Below, one piece after another: positions 1-5,714 of a stretch of 5,871 bases of DNA; the stretch's first letter is position 1, and each line of letters begins with the position of its first letter. Source of the stretch: CAZVUW01 sp964629825. Its GTDB lineage: Bacteria > Actinomycetota > Nitriliruptoria > Euzebyales > Egibacteraceae. The notes below the pieces were generated by a model. The model was not told where the DNA came from and made no database searches. It was given only the letters and a program-made list of their open reading frames with translations. Position numbers and translations under genes: made by a program. The stretch lies in the NCBI GenBank assembly GCA_964629825.1, contig CAZVUW010000140.1, positions 1-5,871 of the forward strand, in the 5' to 3' direction.

Positions 1-2
1 AC

Positions 3-53
3 ATCTGGATCCAGAAGGAGCGCGCGTGGCGGGAGGCCACCGGCCAGCTGTGA
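3..53 (+). CDS. 3' end of an unidentified upstream gene (partial)
   Basis: The reading frame starting at base 3 is open from the window edge and ends at TGA 51-53, giving the C-terminal tail IWIQKERAWREATGQL. All 16 sense codons end in G or C, as expected for a real gene in this genome. The competing frame over 26-49 is much less biased (5 of 8). The stop overlaps the GTG start of the sigma factor (GTGA, 50-53), which suggests one operon with translational coupling. Genes next to this class of ECF sigma factor often encode small YCII/DGPF-domain proteins, but the 16 visible residues are not diagnostic, so no family is assigned. Confidence 0.55.
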   Translation: MWIQKERAWREATGQL

Positions 54-1324
54 GCAGCGCCCGCCAGGCCATCGCCGCCGTGTGGCGGATGTCAGCCCCC
101 CGCATCGTCGGGGGGCTGGCCCGCTACACCGGCGACTTCGCCCTCGCCGAGGACCTGGCGCAGGAGGCGCTGGCCGAGGCGCTCGTCAGCTGGCCCCGCG
201 ACGGGGTGCCGGCCAACCCCGCGGCGTGGCTGATGACGGTGGGGCGACGCCGGGCCATCGACGCCTTCCGGCGCCGCTCTGCCCTGGACGAGCGCTACGG
301 CGCCCTGGCGCGCGACCTCGACGAGGGCGGCGCGATCTTCGGCGCAACCCCCGAGCCCCCGCCGGCGCCGGACGAGCTCGGCGATCCCGACCGGATCGAC
401 GACGACGTGCTGGCGCTGATCTTCATCGCCTGCCACCCGCTGCTCTCGCCGGAGGCGCAGGTGGCGCTCACCCTGCGCGTGGTGGGCGGCCTCACCAGCG
501 ACGAGATCGCGCACGCATTCCTAGTGCCCACCGCGACGGTCCAGGCCCGCATCACGCGCGCCAAGAAGACGCTGTCCGCGGCACGCATCCCGTTCGAGGT
601 CCCTCCGCCGGATGAGCGGCAGGAGCGCCTCGGCTCCGTGCTGAGCGTCCTGTACGTCATCTTCACAGAGGGCTCGACGGCGACCTCGGGCGACAGCCTC
701 GTCCGGCTCGACCTGGCGCACGAGGCCATCCGCCTGGCCCGCGTCCTGGCGCACGTCGCGCCCGACGAGGGCGAGGTGCAGGGGCTGCTCGCTCTGCTCG
801 AGCTGACCGCGGCGCGCTTCCCGGCCCGCACGGCCCCCGACGGCAGCCCCGTGCTGCTGGCTGATCAGGATCGCCGGCGGTGGGATCGGGCAGCCATCAT
901 CCGCGGCCGCGCCGCGCTGGCGCGAGCCTCTCGGCTCGGGCGCGGGTTCGGCGCGTACGGCCTCCAGGCGGCCATCGCCGAGTGCCACGCGGTCGCGCCC
1001 TCGGTGGAGGAGACGGACTGGGAGCGGATCGTCCTCCTATATGAGGCGCTCAACCGGCTCGCGCCATCGCCGGTGGTCGAGCTCAACCGCGCGGTGGCCG
1101 TGTCCATGGCGCGCGGACCGGCCGCGGCGCTCGAGATCGTCGACGGCCTGGTCGCTTCCGAGAAGCTGACCAGCTCGCATCTGCTGCCGAGCGTGCGCGG
1201 TGAGCTGCTGGCGCGCCTCGGGCGGACTGACGAGGCGCGGGACGAGCTAAAGCGCGCGATGGAGCTGTGCCGCAACACCCGCGAGCGCGCGGTCCTGGAG
1301 CGCAAGCTGGCGAACCTGGGGTGA
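50..1324 (+). CDS. ECF-type RNA polymerase sigma factor with C-terminal DUF6596/TPR-like domain (ECF42-like)
   Basis: Alternative sigma factor that would direct RNA polymerase to its own promoter set in the cytoplasm. With the GTG 50 start it has 424 residues. Sigma region 2 spans about 10-80, with a conserved LAEDLAQEAL helix near 32-41 and the DNA-reading segment NPAAWLMTVGRRRAIDAFRRR split over 56-76. Sigma region 4 lies at about 119-175 and contains the helix-turn-helix GGLTSDEIAHAFLVP. The rest, more than half the protein, is the helical extension typical of this class: VLYVIFTEG near 200-208, LLADQDRRRWDRA near 269-281, LAPSPVVELNRAVAV at 337-351. Family knowledge says this extension controls activity in place of a classical anti-sigma factor; none is seen here. 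An alternative GTG at 26 has a good AAGGAG (15-20), but residues from there do not fit the family start and third-position GC is poor. GTG 50 gives the usual SSARQAIAAVWR beginning and overlaps the upstream stop. Confidence 0.92.
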   Translation: MSSARQAIAAVWRMSAPRIVGGLARYTGDFALAEDLAQEALAEALVSWPRDGVPANPAAWLMTVGRRRAIDAFRRRSALDERYGALARDLDEGGAIFGATPEPPPAPDELGDPDRIDDDVLALIFIACHPLLSPEAQVALTLRVVGGLTSDEIAHAFLVPTATVQARITRAKKTLSAARIPFEVPPPDERQERLGSVLSVLYVIFTEGSTATSGDSLVRLDLAHEAIRLARVLAHVAPDEGEVQGLLALLELTAARFPARTAPDGSPVLLADQDRRRWDRAAIIRGRAALARASRLGRGFGAYGLQAAIAECHAVAPSVEETDWERIVLLYEALNRLAPSPVVELNRAVAVSMARGPAAALEIVDGLVASEKLTSSHLLPSVRGELLARLGRTDEARDELKRAMELCRNTRERAVLERKLANLG

Positions 1325-1366
1325 CGCCTGGGCTGACGGCCGCCGGCCCCAGCCCACGGCCCACGC

Positions 1367-1410
1367 TCGATGTTGTTCTTGGCGGAGATATCCGTCCAAA
1401 ACAACATCGA
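1367..1410. repeat. Bulged hairpin / inverted repeat in the convergent gap
   Basis: The 11-base arms TCGATGTTGTT (1367-1377) and AACAACATCGA (1400-1410) are perfect reverse complements. Inside them TTGG (1379-1382) pairs with CCAA (1396-1399), and CGGA (1383-1386) pairs with TCCG (1391-1394), around a GATA loop, with single-base bulges at 1378 and 1395. That gives 19 base pairs in all. The arms are AT-rich in a strongly GC-rich region, so this is unlikely to be chance. It sits between the convergent sigma-factor and ArsR genes and could stop transcription from both sides, although neither side has a T-tract. It could also be a REP-like dispersed element. The structure is seen directly; the function is inferred. 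Confidence 0.7.
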
Positions 1411-1458
1411 AGGCCCGAGGGGGCGGGGGGCGCGTCCGAGCAGCTGCGGCTACGGCGC

Positions 1459-1851
1459 TCAGGCGAGCCGCTTGTCCTGCTCCTCCGAGCCGTCGATGCC
1501 GCTCTCTGCGGCCCGACGCCGGGCGCGGCGGCCGCGTGCGACCTCGGTCTCGAGGGCATCCAGCGGCTGGGCGAACACAACGGCCGGGTCGAGGAGGCCC
1601 GCGAGCCAGGCGCGCGCGGCCTCGACTCCCGCGGGGTTGATGGCGTGCAGCCGCCGGGTGCCCTCGGCCCGCTGGGTGACCAGCCCTGCCTCGCGCAGCA
1701 CCTTCAGGTGCTGTGAGACGGCCGGCTGGGAGATGCGGATCTCGGGGCGCAGGCCCTCGACCAGCGCGCTCACGGATTGCTCGCCGGTCGTCAGCAGCAG
1801 CAGGATCCGACGGCGCACCGGGTCACCGAGGGCCGCAAAGGCGCGGTCCAC
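1459..1851 (-). CDS. ArsR-type winged-helix transcriptional repressor
   Basis: A 130-residue DNA-binding protein. It opens with FAALGDPVRRRILLLL (5-20), the standard first helix of the family. The recognition helix-turn-helix is at about 40-57 (ISQPAVSQHLKVLREAGL), followed by a wing (TQRAEGTRRLHAI, 59-71). The family's metal-binding cysteine motif (ELCVCDL type) is absent and the protein has no cysteine, so it is not expected to sense heavy metals. The tail from about 100 is Arg/Glu-rich and probably disordered or dimer-supporting. The GTG start (1851-1849) follows the TGA of the SRPBCC gene with no gap, so the two are surely co-transcribed and probably translationally coupled. ArsR/SRPBCC pairs are common in actinobacteria. 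It probably binds the palindrome ahead of the operon and represses its own synthesis; the inducer is unknown. Confidence 0.95.
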   Translation of the reverse strand: MDRAFAALGDPVRRRILLLLTTGEQSVSALVEGLRPEIRISQPAVSQHLKVLREAGLVTQRAEGTRRLHAINPAGVEAARAWLAGLLDPAVVFAQPLDALETEVARGRRARRRAAESGIDGSEEQDKRLA

Positions 1852-2502
1852 TCAGCCCTCGGGTGCCTCGTCCGGGACGACCGTGTAGAAGCTGATCGTG
1901 CGCTCGGCCGCCTCCCTTGCCGCGGTCGCGTCGTCGCCGTCGGCGATGGCGGCCTCGGCCCAGCCCTCGGCGGCGCGGCGGACGAACTGCACACCGTCCG
2001 GCGTCGTCGACCAGTCCTCGGAGTACTCGCCGCGGATCGACTCCTTGGTCTCGAGGTGGATGCCGAGCCCCATCAGGCCGAGGTCCCAGCCCACACCCAC
2101 GGCGCCGGGGCCGAACTGGGCCCAGAAGTCGGGATCGACCACGGCCTCGTGGACCAGCTCCAGCGTGGTCTCGCCGGCAGAGGGGATCAGGTTGATCCGC
2201 AGCCAGGAGACCTGGCCGCCGAACTCCCACGTGACGGCGAAGGTCTCCGGCTCCTCGCAGGTCTCGATGACCCCGCCGGCGTTGCCCTCGACCTGATAGC
2301 GGCCGCCGAGCTTGAGCTCGCCGGAGACCGGCGCGAACCAGCGTGGCAGGCGCTCGTCGTTGGTGAGGGCGTCCCAGAGGTCGGCCTGATCGGTGGCGTA
2401 GGTCCGGCGGGCGACGACCATCCTCGTCGTCTGCCCGTTCCGCGAGCTGGTCCGAACCTCGCGCTGGACGAGCCCTGCGGTCGCCACGGGGTCGCTGATC
2501 AT
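1852..2502 (-). CDS. SRPBCC (AHSA1/START-like) family protein
   Basis: A 216-residue cytoplasmic protein with the helix-grip fold, which forms a hydrophobic ligand cavity. Family marks are the early strand VVARRTYATDQADLWDALTN (29-48), the RLPRWFAPVSGELKLGGRYQVEG segment (about 51-73) with its conserved aromatic/Gly pattern, a GGVIETCEEPETFAVTWEF stretch (76-94), the TTLELVHEA strand (112-120), and a C-terminal helix ending ERTISFYT (200-207). No signal peptide or membrane segment is present. The ATG at 2502-2500 is preceded by AAGGAGG on the minus strand, about 6 bases away. It is the first gene of an operon with the downstream ArsR repressor. The small-molecule ligand or any enzymatic role cannot be read from the sequence. 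The 'Hsp90 ATPase activator homologue' label describes the fold only. Confidence 0.93.
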   Translation of the reverse strand: MISDPVATAGLVQREVRTSSRNGQTTRMVVARRTYATDQADLWDALTNDERLPRWFAPVSGELKLGGRYQVEGNAGGVIETCEEPETFAVTWEFGGQVSWLRINLIPSAGETTLELVHEAVVDPDFWAQFGPGAVGVGWDLGLMGLGIHLETKESIRGEYSEDWSTTPDGVQFVRRAAEGWAEAAIADGDDATAAREAAERTISFYTVVPDEAPEG

Positions 2503-2522
2503 GCCGCCTCCTTCGCGGTTGT

Positions 2523-2538
2523 ATAAGTCTTGACTTAT
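2523..2538. promoter_or_regulatory. Candidate ArsR operator (7-2-7 palindrome)
   Basis: ATAAGTC-TT-GACTTAT is a perfect inverted repeat of two 7-base arms, in an AT-rich island 21 bases ahead of the SRPBCC start codon. ArsR-family repressors bind short AT-rich dyads of this kind at their own promoters. It overlaps the expected -10/start-site region of the minus-strand promoter, so occupancy should block transcription. A further half-site, GTAAGTC, lies at 2575-2581 upstream of the -35. Binding by this particular ArsR protein is inferred from position. Confidence 0.7.
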
Positions 2539-2566
2539 GGATAGCCTCTGCGGCGCGCCGCGTCAA
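2538..2566 (-). promoter_or_regulatory. Candidate promoter of the SRPBCC-arsR operon
   Basis: On the minus strand TTGACG (2566-2561) is followed after 17 bases by TATCCA (2543-2538). The -35 is a near-perfect housekeeping match; the -10 is weak, matching only the first three positions. The predicted start of transcription falls within the palindrome at 2523-2538, which fits a repressed promoter. Confidence 0.4.
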
Positions 2567-2603
2567 CCCTGTCCGTAAGTCAGGTGGCCCGAATGAACCC
2601 GGA

Positions 2604-2644
2604 AGCGATCGGGCACCCAAGAAGCACCCCTGCCAGCGATCGGG
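2604..2644 (+). repeat. Pair of 10-base direct repeats ahead of the DUF1801 gene
   Basis: AGCGATCGGG occurs at 2604-2613 and again at 2635-2644, 31 bases apart (about three helical turns). Each contains the palindrome CGATCG. The second copy runs into the Shine-Dalgarno of the downstream gene. The spacing would put both copies on the same DNA face, as for a cooperative regulator, but two short GC-rich copies may also be chance. Confidence 0.35.
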
Positions 2645-2653
2645 AGAGAACCC

Positions 2654-3091
2654 ATGCCCAAGAGGAATGAGCGAGCGTCAAGCGGCCAGTCCCCGAAGCT
2701 GCTGGCTGGCGGAAACCCCCAGATCCCCAAGGGTGACGGCGATGAGCCGGTGCAGGCATACATCGCTGCCATGCCCGGCTGGAAGTCCGATGCTGGTCGC
2801 CGCCTGGACCAGCTGATCGAGCAGGCCGTCCCCGACGTGGTGAAGGCCGTCAAGTGGAACCAGCCCCTGTACGGCGTCGAGGACCAGGGCTTCTTCACGA
2901 GCTTCCGCTGCTACACCAGCTACATCAAGCTCACCTTCTACCGGGGAGCCGAGCTCGACCCGGTGCCGCCGGTCGACTTCAAGGACCCCAACGAGAAGGC
3001 GTTCCACATCGAGGAGGGCGACGACCTCGACAAGGAGCAGCTGACAAGCTGGTTCAAGCAGGCCGCGGCCGTCCCGGGCTGGATCCCGTAG
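2654..3091 (+). CDS. DUF1801 (YdhG-like) domain protein
   Basis: A 145-residue soluble protein. The first 28 residues are polar and Lys/Ser/Gly-rich and probably disordered. The DUF1801 domain follows: a helical part DEPVQAYIAAMPGWKSDAGRRLDQLI split over 30-55, then the family signature VVKAVKWNQPLYGVEDQGFF (62-81), the strands FRCYTSYIKLTFYRG (84-98), and a final helix LTSWFKQAAAVPGW (130-143). Start ATG 2654 is preceded by GGGAG (2642-2646) at a normal distance. Members have been linked loosely to iron handling (YdhG/FraH-like annotations) and to AHSA1-type folds, but no reaction is established. It is divergent from the SRPBCC-arsR operon, so the 151-base gap between them may carry shared control. 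Confidence 0.9.
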   Translation: MPKRNERASSGQSPKLLAGGNPQIPKGDGDEPVQAYIAAMPGWKSDAGRRLDQLIEQAVPDVVKAVKWNQPLYGVEDQGFFTSFRCYTSYIKLTFYRGAELDPVPPVDFKDPNEKAFHIEEGDDLDKEQLTSWFKQAAAVPGWIP

Positions 3092-3160
3092 GGGTTGCGC
3101 TCCGCGCCCGGGATGGTTGGCTGGGTGGCTCGGCCCCGCCAGGACCTGCCACCCGAGCCC

Positions 3161-3676
3161 ATGATCCTTCCGAAGATCCGCGACCCCCGGTTCATCACCA
3201 TCCGCCGCGGCGGAACGCTCAGCGACGACGACCACCGCCTGCTGGCGTGGTGGGCCTCCGTCTGCGCGGAGCACGTCCTGCACCTGTTCGAGGCCGAGCG
3301 GCCCGACGACCCCCGACCTCGCCAGGCCGTAGAGGCGGTTCGCCGATGGTCGCGCGGCGAGGCGCGGTTCGCCGAGACCAGCGCAGCCGCCGGCGCCTCC
3401 AACAAGGCGGCTAGGGACCTGCGCGGCGCACCGCGGTTCGCGGCCTATGCGGCCGGTCAGGCGGCGGCGGTGCCCCATGTGGCGGCGCACGAGCTCGGTG
3501 CCGCGGCCTACGCGATCAAAGCGGTCCAAGCAGCCAACTCGGATGAAGAGCGGGCCGAGGCGGGCCGGCGCGAGTGCCGTTGGCAGCGCGAGCAGCTCCC
3601 CGAGGAGATCCGCGAGCTCGTCCTGGACGACCAGCGTCTGCGCAACGACCTCTGCTGGGGCGTGTTCGACTGCTGA
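3161..3676 (+). CDS. Imm5-like 'putative immunity protein', orphan
   Basis: A 171-residue, mostly alpha-helical, Ala/Arg/Glu-rich protein. Recognisable family stretches are IRDPRFITIRRGGTLSDDDH (6-25), WWASVCAEHVLHLFE (30-44), DDPRPRQAVEAVRRWSRGE (49-67), the helix AAGQAAAVPHVAAHELGAAAYAIKAV split over 97-122, and the closing RWQREQLPEEIRELVLDD (140-157). Proteins of this pattern are annotated as putative immunity proteins (Imm5-like, polymorphic toxin systems), and some databases misleadingly call them 'exonuclease SbcC'. No toxin gene is adjacent, so the role here is open. ATG 3161 was chosen because the family begins around LPKIRDPR. In-frame alternatives are TTG 3095 and ATG 3113, and none has a strong Shine-Dalgarno. 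It lies 69 bases after the DUF1801 stop and may be co-transcribed with it. Confidence 0.8.
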   Translation: MILPKIRDPRFITIRRGGTLSDDDHRLLAWWASVCAEHVLHLFEAERPDDPRPRQAVEAVRRWSRGEARFAETSAAAGASNKAARDLRGAPRFAAYAAGQAAAVPHVAAHELGAAAYAIKAVQAANSDEERAEAGRRECRWQREQLPEEIRELVLDDQRLRNDLCWGVFDC

Positions 3677-3762
3677 GGCGGCGGCGTGGTCTGCGCGCTC
3701 CATCCGCTGAGGCGGAGGACTATTACGAATAATGCGCAAGGCTGTTGAAGGAACTACTGCCC

Positions 3763-3792
3763 TTGACGCACTTAGACAGGCGCACTGATACT
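3763..3792 (+). promoter_or_regulatory. Candidate promoter of the tail-fibre-like/metallopeptidase cassette
   Basis: TTGACG (3763-3768), an 18-base spacer and GATACT (3787-3792) give a housekeeping-type promoter match (5/6 and 4/6). It lies in the relatively AT-rich 162-base gap before the cassette. Predicted transcription would begin near 3799, leaving a leader of about 40 bases with an AGGGTGGGG Shine-Dalgarno region (3828-3836) before ATG 3839. The rest of the gap (3677-3762) shows nothing beyond a weak 5-base-pair hairpin at 3703-3716 without a T-tract. Confidence 0.45.
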
Positions 3793-3838
3793 CGTCTGTC
3801 CTGCAAAGCAAGCCACATCAGCGAGTGAGGGTGGGGCC

Positions 3839-4561
3839 ATGCCATCATTTTCCGAGGTCGTCAAGGTCGTGGCTCCGTGGGGGGACTGGCTGTTCCTCGA
3901 GCAGAAGCGCGACGTCCAGGGCGGCGGTGGGTTCGTCATCCACAACCCATGGGGCAACTCGAACCAGCCTCAGGGAGCGGCGGACCGCAACCGCCTGGAG
4001 ATCGGCTACCGCAGCTCGAACGGGACCACGCGGTGGGGCGAGATCGTCGTCCACGGACCGACCGGCAACGTGGGACTTGGGATCGTCAACCCGCGTGCGC
4101 GCCTGCACGTGGCGGGCGACGTGATCGTCACCGGGGACATCGCCCTGCAGGGCGCCGACGTGGCGGAGCGCTTCCGCGTCGCCCCGCAGGAGGATGTGGA
4201 GCCCGGCACCGTCCTCGTGCTCGACGAGGAAGAGGATGCTCTGCGCCGCTCGTCCGAGCCCTACGACCGGCGTGTCGTCGGCGTCGCCTCGGGGGCCGGG
4301 GCGTACCGTCCGGCGCTGGTGCTCGACGACAGCGAGGATGAGAATCACCTCGCCGTCGCGCTTGTGGGCAAGGTCGCCTGCCTCGTGGACGCGGAGTCCG
4401 CTCCGATCCGGGCAGGGGATCTGCTCACGACCTCGGAGGTCCCGGGCCACGCGATGCGGGCCGCGGACTCCGACCGGGCGTTCGGCTCGATCCTCGGCAA
4501 GGCGCTGCGGCCGATGCCCGAGGGCCACGGTCTGCTCCCTGTGCTGGTCGCGCTCCTCTAG
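3839..4561 (+). CDS. Phage tail-fibre/adhesin-like protein with GNVGLG motif
   Basis: A 240-residue protein, first of a three-gene cassette. Residues 1-70 form a Gly/Asn-rich, beta-type N-terminal part (WGDWLFLEQKRD, FVIHNPWGNSN). Residues 76-93 read GNVGLGIVNPRARLHVAG, a close variant of the GNVGIGTxxPxxKLHV repeat that links domains in phage tail fibres and large bacterial adhesins. The remainder, about 102-240, matches the module that often follows such repeats: ADVAERF (106-112), VEPGTVLVLDE (120-130), YDRRVVGVASG (142-152), VALVGKVACLVDAESAPIRAGDLLTTS split over 173-199, PGHAMRA (202-208), and GSILGKALRPMPEG (216-229). There is no signal peptide, membrane helix, peptidase S74 domain or catalytic motif. 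It may trimerise and bind a surface or partner; that is inferred. No capsid, sheath or baseplate gene is visible, so it is not evidence for a complete prophage. Confidence 0.75.
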   Translation: MPSFSEVVKVVAPWGDWLFLEQKRDVQGGGGFVIHNPWGNSNQPQGAADRNRLEIGYRSSNGTTRWGEIVVHGPTGNVGLGIVNPRARLHVAGDVIVTGDIALQGADVAERFRVAPQEDVEPGTVLVLDEEEDALRRSSEPYDRRVVGVASGAGAYRPALVLDDSEDENHLAVALVGKVACLVDAESAPIRAGDLLTTSEVPGHAMRAADSDRAFGSILGKALRPMPEGHGLLPVLVALL

Positions 4562-4584
4562 CTGCCCTCGGGAGGCGGTGGACG

Positions 4585-5061
4585 ATGGCTGAGTCAAGCA
4601 AGGCTCAAGTCCTGGAGGCTCTGCGCTCGCGGCTCGCCGCCGGGGATGTCGACGAGGTGCGCGTGACGCTGCGCGTGGCCGGCGGGATGCCCGGTGAGCG
4701 GCTGGCCGCCCGCGAGGTGGCGCTGAGCGGTGCCGGCGAGGCAGCGGTCCACGCCGAGGAGGCCGGCGCCGCGGTCCTGGACACGACCGTCGAGCTCAGC
4801 GAGGAGGAGACCTTCGAGCTGCTGCGCAAGCTCGGCGACGGCGGCGAGGACCTGGTGGAGCGCTACGAGGCGCGCTTCGTGCCCGATTCGCTCGTGGGGT
4901 CGGTGACCATCGAGGTGGGCGGGCAGCAGACGACGCTGTACTACCTCGCCGACGAGGGCCAGCGCGAGGACCAGCAGCAGTACCTGTCGCCGCCCGCGGC
5001 CGAGGCGGTGGATCAGCTCGCGGCCCTGGCCGAGCGCGCCCTGGAGGGGGGAGAGGGATGA
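4585..5061 (+). CDS. Small acidic protein of unknown family, possible emfourin-like protease inhibitor
   Basis: A 158-residue acidic soluble protein without signal peptide or membrane segment. I do not recognise it with certainty. Layout: a short helix (8-19), a strand with RVTLRVAGG (26-34), a variable Ala/Glu-rich insert (40-66), the helix ELSEEETFELLRKL (70-83), then the strand pair FVPDSLVGSVTIEVGGQQTT (98-117) continuing to LYYLADE, and a C-terminal helix LSPPAAEAVDQLAALAERAL (134-153). Emfourins, inhibitors of M4 metalloproteases, have the same order: N-terminal strand with xGG, a helix opening with L/SxEE, a strand with EDGGRRHT-like turn, and a final helix. GGAGG (4571-4575) precedes ATG 4585 by 9 bases, and the gap to the tail-fibre-like gene is 23 bases. 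Its TGA overlaps the start of the metallopeptidase gene, so the two are probably made together. The inhibitor role is a hypothesis. Confidence 0.85.
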   Translation: MAESSKAQVLEALRSRLAAGDVDEVRVTLRVAGGMPGERLAAREVALSGAGEAAVHAEEAGAAVLDTTVELSEEETFELLRKLGDGGEDLVERYEARFVPDSLVGSVTIEVGGQQTTLYYLADEGQREDQQQYLSPPAAEAVDQLAALAERALEGGEG

Positions 5062-5714
5062 GCTACAGCGTCCGCGGGGTCGCCCGCCGCTATCGGAGCG
5101 CGACGGGGAACATCTCGGTGCGCCAGACCTTCCGCCTGATCCCCTTCCCGGGGTTCCCGACTGACATCCCGTCGCTGCGCACCCGTCTGCGGGACATCTC
5201 CAGGACTGAGGTCAGCTTCAGCGTCTCCGAGTGCGTGTACGGATGGAACGCGCGCTACGAGCAGCGGTGGTCGCGCGTGATCATCCGGATCCGCCTGAAC
5301 CCGGACTCGGGCATCTCGGCGCAGACGATGGCGAACCTGCGCACCACCTGGGAGAACGGCATCGAGACCACCTGGAACAACCAGTGGGCGGTCGGCCGCC
5401 CGGGCGAGATCGCCTGCCCGCTCGAGTTCGACGTCCAGTGGGTGACGTCAGGTCAGCACCACACGGTCCGTGTCCGCCCTGGTCCCGAGCGCAGCAACAT
5501 GACGACGTGGGACACCTCAGACGGCGCCGGCACGGCCGCGCACGAGTTCGGTCACATGTTCGGTAACCCCGACGAGTACTCCGACTCCAACTGCCCCAAC
5601 CGCAACCCGGTCAACACGGGCACGGTGATGGACAACAACTCCAACAACGTCCCCGCCCGCCTCATGACCCGCCTCGCCACCAACCTGGGCAGCAACGTCG
5701 TCCCGATCCCCTAG
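5058..5714 (+). CDS. Zinc metallopeptidase, HExxHxxGxxD type
   Basis: A 218-residue predicted zinc-dependent endopeptidase. The active site is HEFGHMFGNPDEY (162-174). H162 and H166 would bind zinc, E163 is the general base, and D172 is in the place of the third ligand, as in snapalysin-like metzincins. A Met-turn-like TGTVMDN follows at 187-193 (M191). The first ~150 residues are beta-rich with many Arg and Trp (QTFRLIPFPGFP at 23-34, TTWENGIETTWNNQW at 96-110) and have no recognised domain. There is no signal peptide, propeptide signature or membrane helix. Cysteines are at 59, 120 and 179. The start ATG 5058 overlaps the previous stop (ATGA) and follows a very strong purine-rich Shine-Dalgarno (5044-5057). 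Without a secretion signal it either acts in the cytoplasm, is released by lysis, or is carried by another system. Confidence 0.87.
   Translation: MSYSVRGVARRYRSATGNISVRQTFRLIPFPGFPTDIPSLRTRLRDISRTEVSFSVSECVYGWNARYEQRWSRVIIRIRLNPDSGISAQTMANLRTTWENGIETTWNNQWAVGRPGEIACPLEFDVQWVTSGQHHTVRVRPGPERSNMTTWDTSDGAGTAAHEFGHMFGNPDEYSDSNCPNRNPVNTGTVMDNNSNNVPARLMTRLATNLGSNVVPIP

Noticed and set aside
1370..1420. Similar peptides MLFLAEISVQNNIE and MLFWTDISAKNNIE encoded on the two strands of the hairpin
   Set aside because: This is a by-product of the palindrome reading alike on both strands. No conserved gene or ribosome binding site supports a small protein.
2550..2561. Perfect 12-base palindrome GCGGCGCGCCGC in the spacer of the minus-strand promoter
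   Set aside because: Pure GC palindromes are expected by chance at this base composition, and nothing else supports an operator here.
3672..3715. Direct repeat GCTGAGGCGG at 3672-3681 and 3706-3715, with a small hairpin at 3703-3716
   Set aside because: The first copy overlaps a coding end, the stem is only five base pairs and no T-tract follows, so neither a terminator nor a functional repeat can be supported.
2678..3811. Minus-strand open frame of 377 codons across the DUF1801 and Imm5-like genes
   Set aside because: It is antisense to two genes with recognisable family motifs and spans their intergenic gaps. Its translation has low-complexity Arg/Ala/Gly/Leu content and no domain.
3845..4597. 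Long open minus-strand frame opposite the tail-fibre-like gene
   Set aside because: In GC-rich DNA the complementary frame stays open by default. The translation shows no family features, while the plus strand has clear motifs and a Shine-Dalgarno.
3839..5714. Prophage or complete phage-tail-like particle locus
   Set aside because: Only one tail-fibre-like protein is present, with no capsid, sheath, tube, baseplate, terminase, lysis or integrase gene in the window.
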